From: an uncultured Pseudomonadota bacterium
GTDB taxonomy: Bacteria > Pseudomonadota > Alphaproteobacteria > RF32 > CAG-239
Direction: 5' to 3'
NCBI GenBank assembly: GCA_902767055.1
Contig: CACXFX010000051.1
Span: forward strand, 1 to 12,554
DNA: 12,554 bases
Every line of letters starts with the position of its first letter. The stretch's first letter is position 1. This document shows, piece by piece, positions 1 to 6,401 of this stretch. Below the pieces are notes generated by a model that ran no database searches, was not told the origin of the DNA, and saw only the letters and a program-made list of their open reading frames with translations. Both the position numbers and the translations under genes were made by a program.

Positions 1-269
1 CGACATATATTGATGAGACAGCCTTTTACACTAACGCATCGCTTTATTGCCCCGAAAATCTTGCGGAGCAATGTCGTACGGCTTCCGATAATCCGTCCAG
101 CGTTCATGTATATACTGTAAATACGGACGGAACATACTCTGTAAACGGCAAAAAATATGCCAATTTTAAGAATATGCAAAAAAATAAAGAAATCAAGCGT
201 ATCTATACCATAGAAGAGGCTAACAAAGTCACCGGCAAAACGAATCGAGTGTCAATTAAATATCGCTGA
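1..269 (+). CDS. BspA-like leucine-rich-repeat protein, C-terminal part (partial at left edge)
   Basis: The frame starting at base 3 is open from the window edge to a TGA at 267-269, giving the last 88 residues of a protein whose start lies outside. It begins in the end of a leucine-rich repeat (YIDETAFY), followed by a Cys pair spaced C-x7-C and a tail ending RIYTIEEA...NRVSIKYR. The same arrangement ends the complete protein at 5488-6309: an ISxxAF/IDEYAF-type repeat end, C-x7-C, a YxVxGKxY strand, then RIYTIDEA...NRVSIKYR. The two are therefore paralogues. By analogy the protein is probably exported and faces the cell surface or host. Its stop codon directly abuts the stop codon of comF on the other strand, with no intergenic bases. 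Function beyond the LRR fold is unknown. Confidence 0.85.
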   Translation, partial: TYIDETAFYTNASLYCPENLAEQCRTASDNPSSVHVYTVNTDGTYSVNGKKYANFKNMQKNKEIKRIYTIEEANKVTGKTNRVSIKYR

Positions 270-992
270 TTAATCTTTTTTAACTCTGGCCAGAGTCAAA
301 GTGTCGACGCTTAAGGCACCGGCTTTGAGCAATACTTTAGTGCATTCGTTCAATGTAGCGCCTGTTGTCATCACATCGTCAATGAGTAAAATGCGTTTTC
401 CTTTAACTCTGTGAGGATGCTTGATTTGATATACGCCTTTGACATTTTTCAATCTTGCATTGCCTTTCAAGATAGCTTGAGGTCTTGTATGGCGGATTTT
501 GACAAGATTTAGAAAATCAATTTCGATTCCTGTGAAAACAGAAAATTCTTTGGCCATTAATGCCGCTTGATTATAGCGTCTTTTAATCAAGCGTTTATAC
601 GAAAGCGGTACGGGTATAATCATATCGACGCCTTCTTTGATGATATCCGAAGCTGCCAGATAAAGCCATTTTGCAAACAGTTTTCTTAAATCTGTTCTAT
701 CTGAAAATTTAAAACCTAAAATCAGGTGTTGAGCAAAATCATTATACAAAATTGCAGAGCGATTTAGTCTTGTCTTTGGTTTTTTAGCCAAACAATTCGG
801 GCAAATCATGTGCCTTGTTATCTCAGATTCGTTTTCAAACGGTAGGCCGCAAATCTTGCAATAAGGTTTTGTGATAAAAGATACTTTTTGAAAACAATCC
901 GCACAAAGGCTGTATTCCGTTTCGACAATCTTGCCGCAGCCCAAACAGCGCGGCGGTAAAATAATGTCGATAAGCGGTTTTAGAAAATTCAT
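270..992 (-). CDS. comF: ComF family double-zinc-ribbon phosphoribosyltransferase
   Basis: A 240-residue protein when started at the ATG at 990-992; a TTG two codons upstream (996-998) is possible but would overlap the sucD-like stop codon. The N-terminus carries two CxxC pairs (C16/C19 with C30/C33) and a second set (C45/C48 with C64/C67), the double zinc ribbon typical of ComF. The C-terminal half is a type I phosphoribosyltransferase fold with the PRPP loop IDDVMTTGAT at about residues 204-213. ComF-type proteins are needed for DNA uptake during transformation in several bacteria, where they act in the cytoplasm on incoming single strands; the reaction they catalyse, if any, is unsettled. 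It is the last gene of the minus-strand run, 2 bases after the sucD-like gene, so it is probably cotranscribed. Family assignment is firm; a competence role here is inference. Confidence 0.92.
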   Translation of the reverse strand: MNFLKPLIDIILPPRCLGCGKIVETEYSLCADCFQKVSFITKPYCKICGLPFENESEITRHMICPNCLAKKPKTRLNRSAILYNDFAQHLILGFKFSDRTDLRKLFAKWLYLAASDIIKEGVDMIIPVPLSYKRLIKRRYNQAALMAKEFSVFTGIEIDFLNLVKIRHTRPQAILKGNARLKNVKGVYQIKHPHRVKGKRILLIDDVMTTGATLNECTKVLLKAGALSVDTLTLARVKKD

Positions 993-994
993 TT

Positions 995-1858
995 TCAAAT
1001 CTTTTTTAATACTTTGCTTAAATCGTCAATGCTTTCAATGACGATGGCGCCGGCTTTCTTAAACAAGTTTTTCTTATTTTCAATGGTGGTTTTGCCGTGT
1101 GTTAATATATCACTGGCGTAACCGATGTCGTCATCGCTGTTTTCATAACCTGCAATATATACGATTAATGGTTTTTTATCAGGCAAATTTTGATAATATG
1201 TCGCGGCCTCTTCTTCTTCGGTACCGCCTAAATCACCGATTAAAACGATGGTTGAAGTTTTTTCATCCTGATGAAAGAGTTTAAGAATTTGATCAAAACG
1301 ACATCCCGGGATCATATCATCTCCGATTCCCAACACGGTTGATTGACCGAAGCCGGCGCGCGTGGTTTCTAAAACAGCTTCATAGGTTAATGTTGAAGAA
1401 CGTGAAACAATTCCGATGTGGCCTTTTTGAAAAATATTGTCCGGAAAAACGCCGAGGCTTGCTTCAAAAGGCGTTATAATTCCCGGTGTGTTCGGACCGA
1501 TTAAAACAGCATTGTAGGCCTTAATCATTTTATGAATTTCCATCACGTCAAAAATCGGCACGCCGTAAGCAATTGATACAATTAATTTAATACCGGCTTC
1601 CAATGCTTCTTTTACCGCAGATTTGACACTTTGTGCCGGTACAAACAGCAAACTTGCATTTGCTTTTGTTTTTAAGACGGCTTCTTTTGCATTGTCAAAA
1701 ACAGGTACATTAAGATACAGGCCGTCAACAAAATGGGGAGAAACACCGGCCACGATATTTGTGCCGGCAGCAAGCATCCGTTTTGTGTGAAAAGAAGCTT
1801 GCATGCCTGTAATACCGTGAACCAAAACGCGTGTATGCTTATCAACCAATATAGACAT
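995..1858 (-). CDS. Succinyl-CoA synthetase alpha-subunit homologue lacking the catalytic His
   Basis: 287 residues, the usual SucD length, alignable end to end with succinate-CoA ligase alpha subunits (GITGMQASFH, GPNTPG, SRSSTLTYEA, GQST, EEEEAA, YIAG). In the family a His in the motif GHAGAI is phosphorylated and carries phosphate between the CoA and nucleotide sites. Here the gap-free aligned motif reads GYASDI, with Tyr at residue 247 (codon TAC at 1118-1120). Other key sites also differ: the Glu that contacts that His is Asp209, the Gly of SRSGT is Ser155, the second Gly of GIGGD is Asp180, and the Pro-Gly-Lys-Gly-Gly CoA loop is PHFVDG. The ATG directly follows the sucC-like stop codon. 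The reading frame is intact, so this looks like a maintained but divergent protein and not a decayed gene. A normal synthetase reaction is doubtful, so no sucD symbol is given. Confidence 0.85.
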   Translation of the reverse strand: MSILVDKHTRVLVHGITGMQASFHTKRMLAAGTNIVAGVSPHFVDGLYLNVPVFDNAKEAVLKTKANASLLFVPAQSVKSAVKEALEAGIKLIVSIAYGVPIFDVMEIHKMIKAYNAVLIGPNTPGIITPFEASLGVFPDNIFQKGHIGIVSRSSTLTYEAVLETTRAGFGQSTVLGIGDDMIPGCRFDQILKLFHQDEKTSTIVLIGDLGGTEEEEAATYYQNLPDKKPLIVYIAGYENSDDDIGYASDILTHGKTTIENKKNLFKKAGAIVIESIDDLSKVLKKI

Positions 1859-3058
1859 TTAATCGCTCTCTTTCATTGCCTCGATTAATTTCATGGCAGC
1901 GTCTTGTAGGGTATCTGCCGTTAAAACGCTGAAATGGTGGTCTTCTAAAATCTGTTTGGCAGTTTGTTTATTAGTTCCCTCAAAACGTGCGACAAGAGGC
2001 ATATTAAGCCCGATTTCAGACATGGCTGAGATAATGCCGTCGGCAACCAAATTGCACCTTAAAAAACCGCCTAAGATATTAATGATAATACCTTCAACTT
2101 TCGGATTGCTCATCATAATTTTAAGGCTTTCCGCAATTTTTTGCTCATCAACGCCGCCTTTGATATTGAGTGTGCAAGCCACTTTTTCTTTCATTTGTTT
2201 TAGATAATCCTGAACAGCTAAAGCAAGGCCTTCGCCATTGACAATCAAGCCGATGTTTCCGCCTTCAAACTCGCGATATTTAAAGCCGCACTTTTCAGCT
2301 TTTAAAATATTTTCACTGACTTCATAATCGTCATGCATCGAAACAATGTCCGGGTGCCTGAAAAGCGCGTTGTTATCAAATGAAATTTTCGCATCAAGTG
2401 CAACAAAATCCCCCGTTTTCGTTAAGCCGACGGGATTGATTTCAAGCAGTGTGGCATCAAGATGAACAAAGGCTTTGTGCAGGTTTTGCACAAATGTTTT
2501 AAGCGGGGGCAAAAAGTTGCTTTGCAGTCTTAAAAATGATGCTAAAGTTGTCAAATCCTTATTTTTAATGGGACGGTGCAAATCAAAATTAATTCGCAAA
2601 ATCGAATCGGGGGCTTTTTGAGCCAAATCAACAATATCATCTGTGATGTTTGCCGCAAGTAATGTAACGCACGATTCGATACGATTAATCACAAAACTTA
2701 AATAAAAAGCTTTTTTGACTTCTTGAAACGCCTCAACATAAATCTTGCTGACAAGTTTACCTTGATTTGAGGTTTGCGGCGTCACAAGAACAGAGCCGAG
2801 CATTTGCTCTGCTGTTTTATAAACTTCATTAAAATCACGAATGATTTCAATACCTGAGATTTTTTTGTTGTTCTTTTCTTTGAAATGCCCTTTGGCGCGA
2901 GCGCCGGCCTGAATTTGTGCTTTTAAGACCCATGGCCCGTCACCTGTTCGCTTCGCTGCACGCTCAGCCTCAAGTGGGGTATATGCGATAAACCCCTTAG
3001 GCACGTTGATTTTGAAGTTTTTTAAGAGCTTTTTGGCCTGGTATTCATGAATATTCAT
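1859..3058 (-). CDS. Succinyl-CoA synthetase beta-subunit homologue (ATP-grasp)
   Basis: 399 residues, near the SucC norm, with the typical start MNIHEYQAKKLL. Retained ATP-grasp features are Lys46, Glu109, LEINP at 205-209, Asp222 and the VNGEGLA segment near 273-279. Altered features are QIHAGGRGKAGG, which here reads QIQAGARAKGH (48-58), the glycine motif DVGGGA, here NIKGGV, and the loop NIFGGIVRCD, here NILGGFLRCN (327-336), which in the family lies near the phosphohistidine site. In SucCD this subunit binds nucleotide and, in part, the acid substrate. Nucleotide binding may persist, but the partner alpha subunit lacks the phosphorylated His, so the pair probably does not catalyse the standard reaction. 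The start codon shares one base with the sufE stop codon, which points to translational coupling with a Fe-S gene. A malate-CoA ligase origin cannot be excluded. Confidence 0.85.
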   Translation of the reverse strand: MNIHEYQAKKLLKNFKINVPKGFIAYTPLEAERAAKRTGDGPWVLKAQIQAGARAKGHFKEKNNKKISGIEIIRDFNEVYKTAEQMLGSVLVTPQTSNQGKLVSKIYVEAFQEVKKAFYLSFVINRIESCVTLLAANITDDIVDLAQKAPDSILRINFDLHRPIKNKDLTTLASFLRLQSNFLPPLKTFVQNLHKAFVHLDATLLEINPVGLTKTGDFVALDAKISFDNNALFRHPDIVSMHDDYEVSENILKAEKCGFKYREFEGGNIGLIVNGEGLALAVQDYLKQMKEKVACTLNIKGGVDEQKIAESLKIMMSNPKVEGIIINILGGFLRCNLVADGIISAMSEIGLNMPLVARFEGTNKQTAKQILEDHHFSVLTADTLQDAAMKLIEAMKESD

Positions 3059-3471
3059 TAAACGTTCTTTTCAAATTGAGCGGCATAAAAACGGATTTTT
3101 TCAACCATTGAAAGCATACCGTTCCGTCGGCTCGGGCTTAAATGTTCTTCCAACCCCAGTTTAGCAAAAATTTTTTGAACTTCAATATTTTTTATTTCAA
3201 ACAAATCTTTTTGATCATAAATAATCAGCAAAATACTGATAATGCCTTTGACCATAATTGCATCACTGTCTGCCTTAAAAGAGAATTTTTTGTTTTCGCA
3301 TGAGGGGACAAGCCATACTTCGGATTGACAGCCGGCCACTTTAAAAGCGTCAGTTTTAAGGTTATCGGGTAGGGGCTCTAAGTGCTCGCCCAAATCAATT
3401 AAATATTGATATTTGTCTTCCCAAGATTCTAAAAAAGAAAAATTTTCAATCAAAGATTCAAGTGTTTCCAT
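3058..3471 (-). CDS. sufE: Cysteine desulfuration protein SufE
   Basis: 137 residues, the full SufE length. The motif VAGCQSEVWL places the persulfide-accepting Cys at residue 48, matching the catalytic Cys of SufE proteins. The C-terminal LSPSRRNGM segment is also typical. SufE takes the sulfane sulfur from the SufS active-site Cys, stimulates the desulfurase and passes sulfur to the SufBCD scaffold in the cytoplasm. It lies 9 bases after sufT and overlaps sucC-like by one base, so the three are probably on one transcript. The ribosome binding site is modest (AAGG about 7 bases before the ATG). sufS is two genes upstream, so donor and acceptor of sulfur sit in the same cluster. The assignment is firm from the active-site motif. 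Confidence 0.93.
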   Translation of the reverse strand: METLESLIENFSFLESWEDKYQYLIDLGEHLEPLPDNLKTDAFKVAGCQSEVWLVPSCENKKFSFKADSDAIMVKGIISILLIIYDQKDLFEIKNIEVQKIFAKLGLEEHLSPSRRNGMLSMVEKIRFYAAQFEKNV

Positions 3472-3480
3472 TTAAGTGCC

Positions 3481-3897
3481 TTAAAATAAATCAATCATTG
3501 CGCGACCCTCTTCGGTCATTTTTTCAATTGTCCATTGAGGTTCCCAAACAAGTTTAACTTCAACGATTCCTGCGCCAACAAGTGCACAAACAGCATCGGC
3601 GACCTGTTGGGGCAAAATTCCAGCAACGGGGCAACCGGGGGCCGTTAATGTCATATCAATAAAAATATCGCCGTTTTGTTTAATATCAATGCCATAAATC
3701 AACCCCATATCATAAACATTGACGGGAATTTCGGGGTCATAAATCTGACGAATAGCCTCAATCACGGCCTCTTTTGTTGTTACAGTTTCGCCGTTTTTCA
3801 GTGGTGTACCGGCAATGGCTTTATATTCTTTTTTATATTCATCAAGGCTCATTGCTTCCAAAAGCTCGGCTTCTCTTTGATCAATTTCATCTGACAT
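3481..3897 (-). CDS. sufT: SufT-like Fe-S assembly factor (DUF59/MIP18 family)
   Basis: 138 residues from the ATG at 3895-3897. This start is preferred over an upstream TTG because AAGGAT lies 7-8 bases before it. The core shows the MIP18/DUF59 signatures DPEIPVNVYDMGLIYGI (54-70) and TLTAPGCPVAG (84-93), with the conserved Cys at 89, then WEPQW (118-122). Proteins of this type work in Fe-S cluster maturation or transfer, and alphaproteobacterial suf clusters commonly include one. The first ~35 residues are acidic and helical (EAELLEAMSLDEY) and precede the domain. The gene follows sufS by 51 bases, and that gap holds a strong promoter. Family is secure; the exact biochemical step is not settled for the family. 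Confidence 0.9.
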   Translation of the reverse strand: MSDEIDQREAELLEAMSLDEYKKEYKAIAGTPLKNGETVTTKEAVIEAIRQIYDPEIPVNVYDMGLIYGIDIKQNGDIFIDMTLTAPGCPVAGILPQQVADAVCALVGAGIVEVKLVWEPQWTIEKMTEEGRAMIDLF

Positions 3898-3919
3898 TTT
3901 TTTAATCCTTTTTTTTGCT

Positions 3920-3947
3920 GTTATATACAAAACTTTGATAATGTCAA
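3920..3947 (-). promoter_or_regulatory. Sigma70-type promoter for sufT and downstream genes
   Basis: On the minus strand the -35 box TTGACA (3942-3947) is a full consensus match. The -10 box TATAAC (3920-3925) matches at 5 of 6 positions, with a 16-base spacer. Transcription would start near 3913, leaving a ~15-base leader that carries the AAGGAT ribosome binding site of sufT. The -35 box begins one base after the sufS stop codon. This gives sufT-sufE-sucC-sucD-comF a way to be expressed apart from sufS. Confidence 0.7.
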
Positions 3948-3948
3948 A

Positions 3949-5163
3949 TTAAAAGAAGCGTTTTGCTTTATCAAGCGCCTTAAAAAATGCGTCAATATCA
4001 TTTTTTGAGGTATACAAGCCAAAAGAGGCTCTTGCAAGAGAATTGTATCCCATACGTTTGACCAAAGGTTCGGCGCAATGATGTCCGATTCTGATGGCGA
4101 TATTTTCATGGGCCAAAACAAAAGCCAAATCCTGAGGATGGATACCATTAAAATCAAAAGCAAAGACGCCGCCTTTATCTTGAGCGGTACCGATGATTTT
4201 AAGACCTTGTGTCTTTTGAGCTTTTTGATAAAAATAACTTATCAGGTTATCCTCGTGGCTTTTGATGTTTTCAAAACCGATTTGTAAAAGATATTTTACG
4301 GCCTCACCAAGTCCGATAGCTTGGACTGCCGCCGGTGTGCCGGCCTCAAAACGTGCGGGTGCGGGAGCGTAGGTCGTTTTAAGATAAGTGACGGTATCGA
4401 CCATATCTCCACCGGTTTGATAAGGCGGCATAGTTTGTAGAATATCCGATTTTGCATACAAAACACCGATTCCGGTCGGCCCATACAGCTTATGACCGGA
4501 AAAAGCCAGAAAATCACAATCAATATCAGACACATCCATTTTTTGATGTACAACAGCCTGACAGGCGTCAATCAAAACTTTTGCTCCGATTTGGTGCGCG
4601 CGAGTCGTTATTTTTTTGATGGGAAAAACGCTGCCCAGAACGTTTGACATTGCAGTCACGGCAACCAATTTAACATCAGGGGTCAATGCTTGATCAAATT
4701 TTTCTTCATTAAAAGCGCCGTTATCATCAATTTTGAAAATTTTGAGTTCAGCGCCGGTTTTTTGAGCGACAATTTGCCAAGGTACAAGATTGGCATGATG
4801 TTCAGCCTCTGAAACCAAAACAGTATCGCCCTTTTTTAAGTTTTCAACTCCCCATGAAGCGGCAACAAGGTTAATCGATTCGGTTGCATTTCGCGTAAAG
4901 ACAATTTCGGAAGATGTTTTGGCATTGATAAAATCAGCGATAATTTGCCTTGCATCTTCATAGGCTTTTGTGATTTCATCGGCCAAAGCATAAGTACCGC
5001 GATGGACATTAGCATAAGAATGTGTGTAGACCTCACAAATCTTGTCAATCACGCATTTTGGTTTTTGCGCTGAAGCCGCCGTATCAAGATAGACAAGTTC
5101 TTTGCCGTCTTTTAAATCACTGAAAACGGGAAAATCTTTTCGTATATCATCGACCAAAAACAT
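3949..5163 (-). CDS. sufS: Cysteine desulfurase SufS (group II)
   Basis: 404 residues, the normal SufS length. SufS is a PLP-dependent enzyme that removes sulfur from L-cysteine, giving alanine and an enzyme persulfide for Fe-S assembly. Visible residues are the PLP Lys225 in FSGHKLYGPTG, the ring-stacking His in SEAEHHANLVPW (118-129), the ARFEAGTP motif (270-277) and the catalytic Cys363 in RIGHHCAEPL. The context RxGHHCA and the short active-site loop separate group II SufS from IscS. The start ATG is preceded by AGAGGAT about 6 bases upstream. It is the first gene of the minus-strand run and pairs functionally with sufE. The scaffold genes sufB, sufC and sufD are not in the window and could lie elsewhere in the genome. 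Confidence 0.96.
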   Translation of the reverse strand: MFLVDDIRKDFPVFSDLKDGKELVYLDTAASAQKPKCVIDKICEVYTHSYANVHRGTYALADEITKAYEDARQIIADFINAKTSSEIVFTRNATESINLVAASWGVENLKKGDTVLVSEAEHHANLVPWQIVAQKTGAELKIFKIDDNGAFNEEKFDQALTPDVKLVAVTAMSNVLGSVFPIKKITTRAHQIGAKVLIDACQAVVHQKMDVSDIDCDFLAFSGHKLYGPTGIGVLYAKSDILQTMPPYQTGGDMVDTVTYLKTTYAPAPARFEAGTPAAVQAIGLGEAVKYLLQIGFENIKSHEDNLISYFYQKAQKTQGLKIIGTAQDKGGVFAFDFNGIHPQDLAFVLAHENIAIRIGHHCAEPLVKRMGYNSLARASFGLYTSKNDIDAFFKALDKAKRFF

Positions 5164-5187
5164 TTTTTATCCTCTTAATTTAAGCGT

Positions 5188-5215
5188 AATTTAGCAAAGA
5201 TAAAAAAAAATTCAA
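5188..5215 (-). promoter_or_regulatory. Probable sufS promoter
   Basis: On the minus strand TTGAAT (5210-5215) and TAAATT (5188-5193) are separated by 16 bases, about 25-50 bases upstream of the sufS start. The spacer holds a long T-run. The match is fair; AT-rich sequence makes chance hits common. No IscR/SufR-type palindrome was obvious between it and the gene. Confidence 0.45.
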
Positions 5216-5271
5216 CCGAAAGTTAAACTAAAAAACAAATTTTATAAAAAAGATGTCTGTTATTTTTTTGC

Positions 5272-5300
5272 TTGACTTTGGATTTTAAAAATCGGATAAT
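5272..5300 (+). promoter_or_regulatory. Strong sigma70-type promoter of the leader RNA and LRR gene
   Basis: TTGACT (5272-5277) and GATAAT (5295-5300) are spaced by exactly 17 bases, each matching the consensus at 5 of 6 positions. Transcription would begin near 5306-5308. The region back to the sufS promoter is divergent, so the two units are driven away from each other. The next gene start is 5488, leaving a leader of about 180 bases that contains an intrinsic terminator. Confidence 0.8.
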
Positions 5301-5306
5301 GAAAAT

Positions 5307-5469
5307 GTAACCAAAAAGGTTGCGGTGTTTAACAGACACGTTAATAGCATACTCCTTTAAAGAGGAGTGAATGATATAAGCGTTATTTGACGGCGAATAA
5401 ATTCATCTGTGCTATTACAGTTCTGTTAGCTCCTCTTCCGTTTTTGGTTAATTAAACGGAAATTTTTTT
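5307..5469 (+). ncRNA. Structured leader RNA or small RNA ending in an intrinsic terminator
   Basis: Complementary segments read directly from the sequence nest into a rod. 5308-5317 pairs with 5441-5450 (10 bp, UAACCAAAAA/UUUUUGGUUA). 5329-5336 pairs with 5422-5429 (8 bp with one wobble). 5342-5351 pairs with 5408-5417 (10 bp with one wobble). The apex holds a hairpin at 5351-5368 (ACUCCU...AGGAGU) and another at 5384-5401 (UUAUUUG, loop ACGG, CGAAUAA). Two alternative pairings exist: 5360-5368 can pair with 5429-5437 (9 bp), and the 5' strand 5309-5312 can instead close on 5318-5321. The outermost helix shares bases 5441-5443 with the terminator stem, so the two cannot fully coexist. A rod of ~160 nt recalls 6S RNA, but I cannot place it in that family or in any known riboswitch class. 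It is either an attenuated leader of the LRR gene or a stand-alone RNA with leaky termination. Confidence 0.6.
5436..5469 (+). terminator. Intrinsic terminator just upstream of the LRR gene
   Basis: The arms TTCCGTTT (5436-5443) and AAACGGAA (5454-5461) form an 8-bp stem with a 10-base loop, followed by seven T (5463-5469). The ATG of the LRR gene is only 19 bases beyond the T-run and its GGAG ribosome binding site lies in that gap, so there is no room for another promoter. Expression of the LRR gene must therefore pass this site. Confidence 0.8.
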
Positions 5470-5487
5470 ATTCAATGGAGAATATAT

Positions 5488-6309
5488 ATGAAAAAATGGA
5501 TTTTATTTTTGGGTTTCGTTTTTCCGATTTGTGTACAAGCACAAACATCGGGTAATTGCGGGCCGAAGGATAATGACGGAAACTTTACTTCAAGTTGCAC
5601 TTATACATACGATACAAATACGCAAACACTTACAATTTCAGGAACAACAATGGCAGATTTCGAGTATTCGGCAGCAGATACGCCATGGAAATCATTTAAT
5701 AACAAGAATATTGTTATTGAAGAAGGTATGACAAATGTTGGAAACCATGCCTTTATGTATTCCTATCCTCAAGAAGTAAAGTTACCTGAAACACTTACTT
5801 CGATAGGTGTTTACGCTTTTCATGATTCAAGTCTTAAAGAAATCGACCTTCCCAAAAACCTCACGACAATAGGATATAGTGCTTTTAATGCGGGATATAT
5901 TAAAAATGTTGTTATTCCTGATGGTGTGACAAAATTAAACGAGAACGTATTTTCCTCAAACCCGATTGAAACATTGATTATACCGGAAGGCGTTACAGAA
6001 ATTGATGAGTATGCTTTTTATTGCGATAGATGCTACTCAACAGTAAGCGGGCGGGCAATGCCGCTAAAGGATATTTATTGTTCGAGTGCGCAAACGGCAC
6101 AATGCCAAAAAGCCGTTTCTCATTTGGGTGAAAACGTTAACATTCATGAATATGTTAAAATCGGCGATGCCTATTATGTTGATGGCAAATTTTATAAGCA
6201 CGCAAATGACTTATGGGATAGAAATAACATCAAAAAACGTATTTATACCATTGATGAAGCAAATGCTGTGGCCGGTGAGAAAAATCGCGTATCGATAAAA
6301 TATCGCTAA
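5488..6309 (+). CDS. Secreted BspA-like leucine-rich-repeat protein
   Basis: 273 residues starting at an ATG with GGAG about 7 bases upstream. Residues 1-18 form a Sec signal peptide (MKKWILFLGF, cut after VQA). Residues ~70-175 hold five or so LRR_5/BspA-type repeats with the recurring pattern LPETLTSIGVYAF or IPEGVTEIDEYAF. A C-terminal module follows: C-x7-C near residues 197-205, YYVDGKFY (~229-236), then RIYTIDEA and NRVSIKYR at the very end. The same module ends the partial gene at 1-269. BspA-like proteins are surface or secreted proteins often linked to adhesion to host or other bacteria; that role is inferred here. No LPxTG or beta-barrel anchor is visible, so the shared tail could be an export or attachment signal. 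Expression is probably controlled by the terminator in its leader. Confidence 0.88.
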   Translation: MKKWILFLGFVFPICVQAQTSGNCGPKDNDGNFTSSCTYTYDTNTQTLTISGTTMADFEYSAADTPWKSFNNKNIVIEEGMTNVGNHAFMYSYPQEVKLPETLTSIGVYAFHDSSLKEIDLPKNLTTIGYSAFNAGYIKNVVIPDGVTKLNENVFSSNPIETLIIPEGVTEIDEYAFYCDRCYSTVSGRAMPLKDIYCSSAQTAQCQKAVSHLGENVNIHEYVKIGDAYYVDGKFYKHANDLWDRNNIKKRIYTIDEANAVAGEKNRVSIKYR

Positions 6310-6401
6310 TTATTATTGTTTTGTTTCGCGTTTTTGTTTTCTTGTCTTTTGATGTAAATACTGACAAGGAATTAAACACACTTTCATGAGTTTAGGCCGG
6401 T

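Noticed and set aside
283..296. Perfect 14-bp palindrome ACTCTGGCCAGAGT at the end of comF
   Set aside because: Considered as a bidirectional terminator, but no T-run follows on either strand and the bases are ordinary comF codons.
3898..3930. Upstream TTG start for sufT
   Set aside because: It would lie inside the predicted promoter and ribosome binding site; the ATG at 3897 has AAGGAT at the right distance.
5364..5379. Mini-ORF in the leader: GGAG, then ATG ATA TAA (Met-Ile-stop)
   Set aside because: The spacing to the ATG is only 3 bases and the GGAG lies inside a hairpin; two codons give too little to claim a leader peptide.
5307..5469. Firm identification of the leader as 6S RNA
   Set aside because: Size and rod shape fit and GCGGTGTT is present near the 5' end, but I cannot verify the central bubble or family consensus, and its position right before an LRR start codon suits an attenuator better.
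6339..6370. Inverted repeat TTCTTGTC...GACAAGGA between the LRR gene and the 357-residue gene
   Set aside because: 16-base loop, one wobble pair and no T-run on either strand, so not supported as a terminator.
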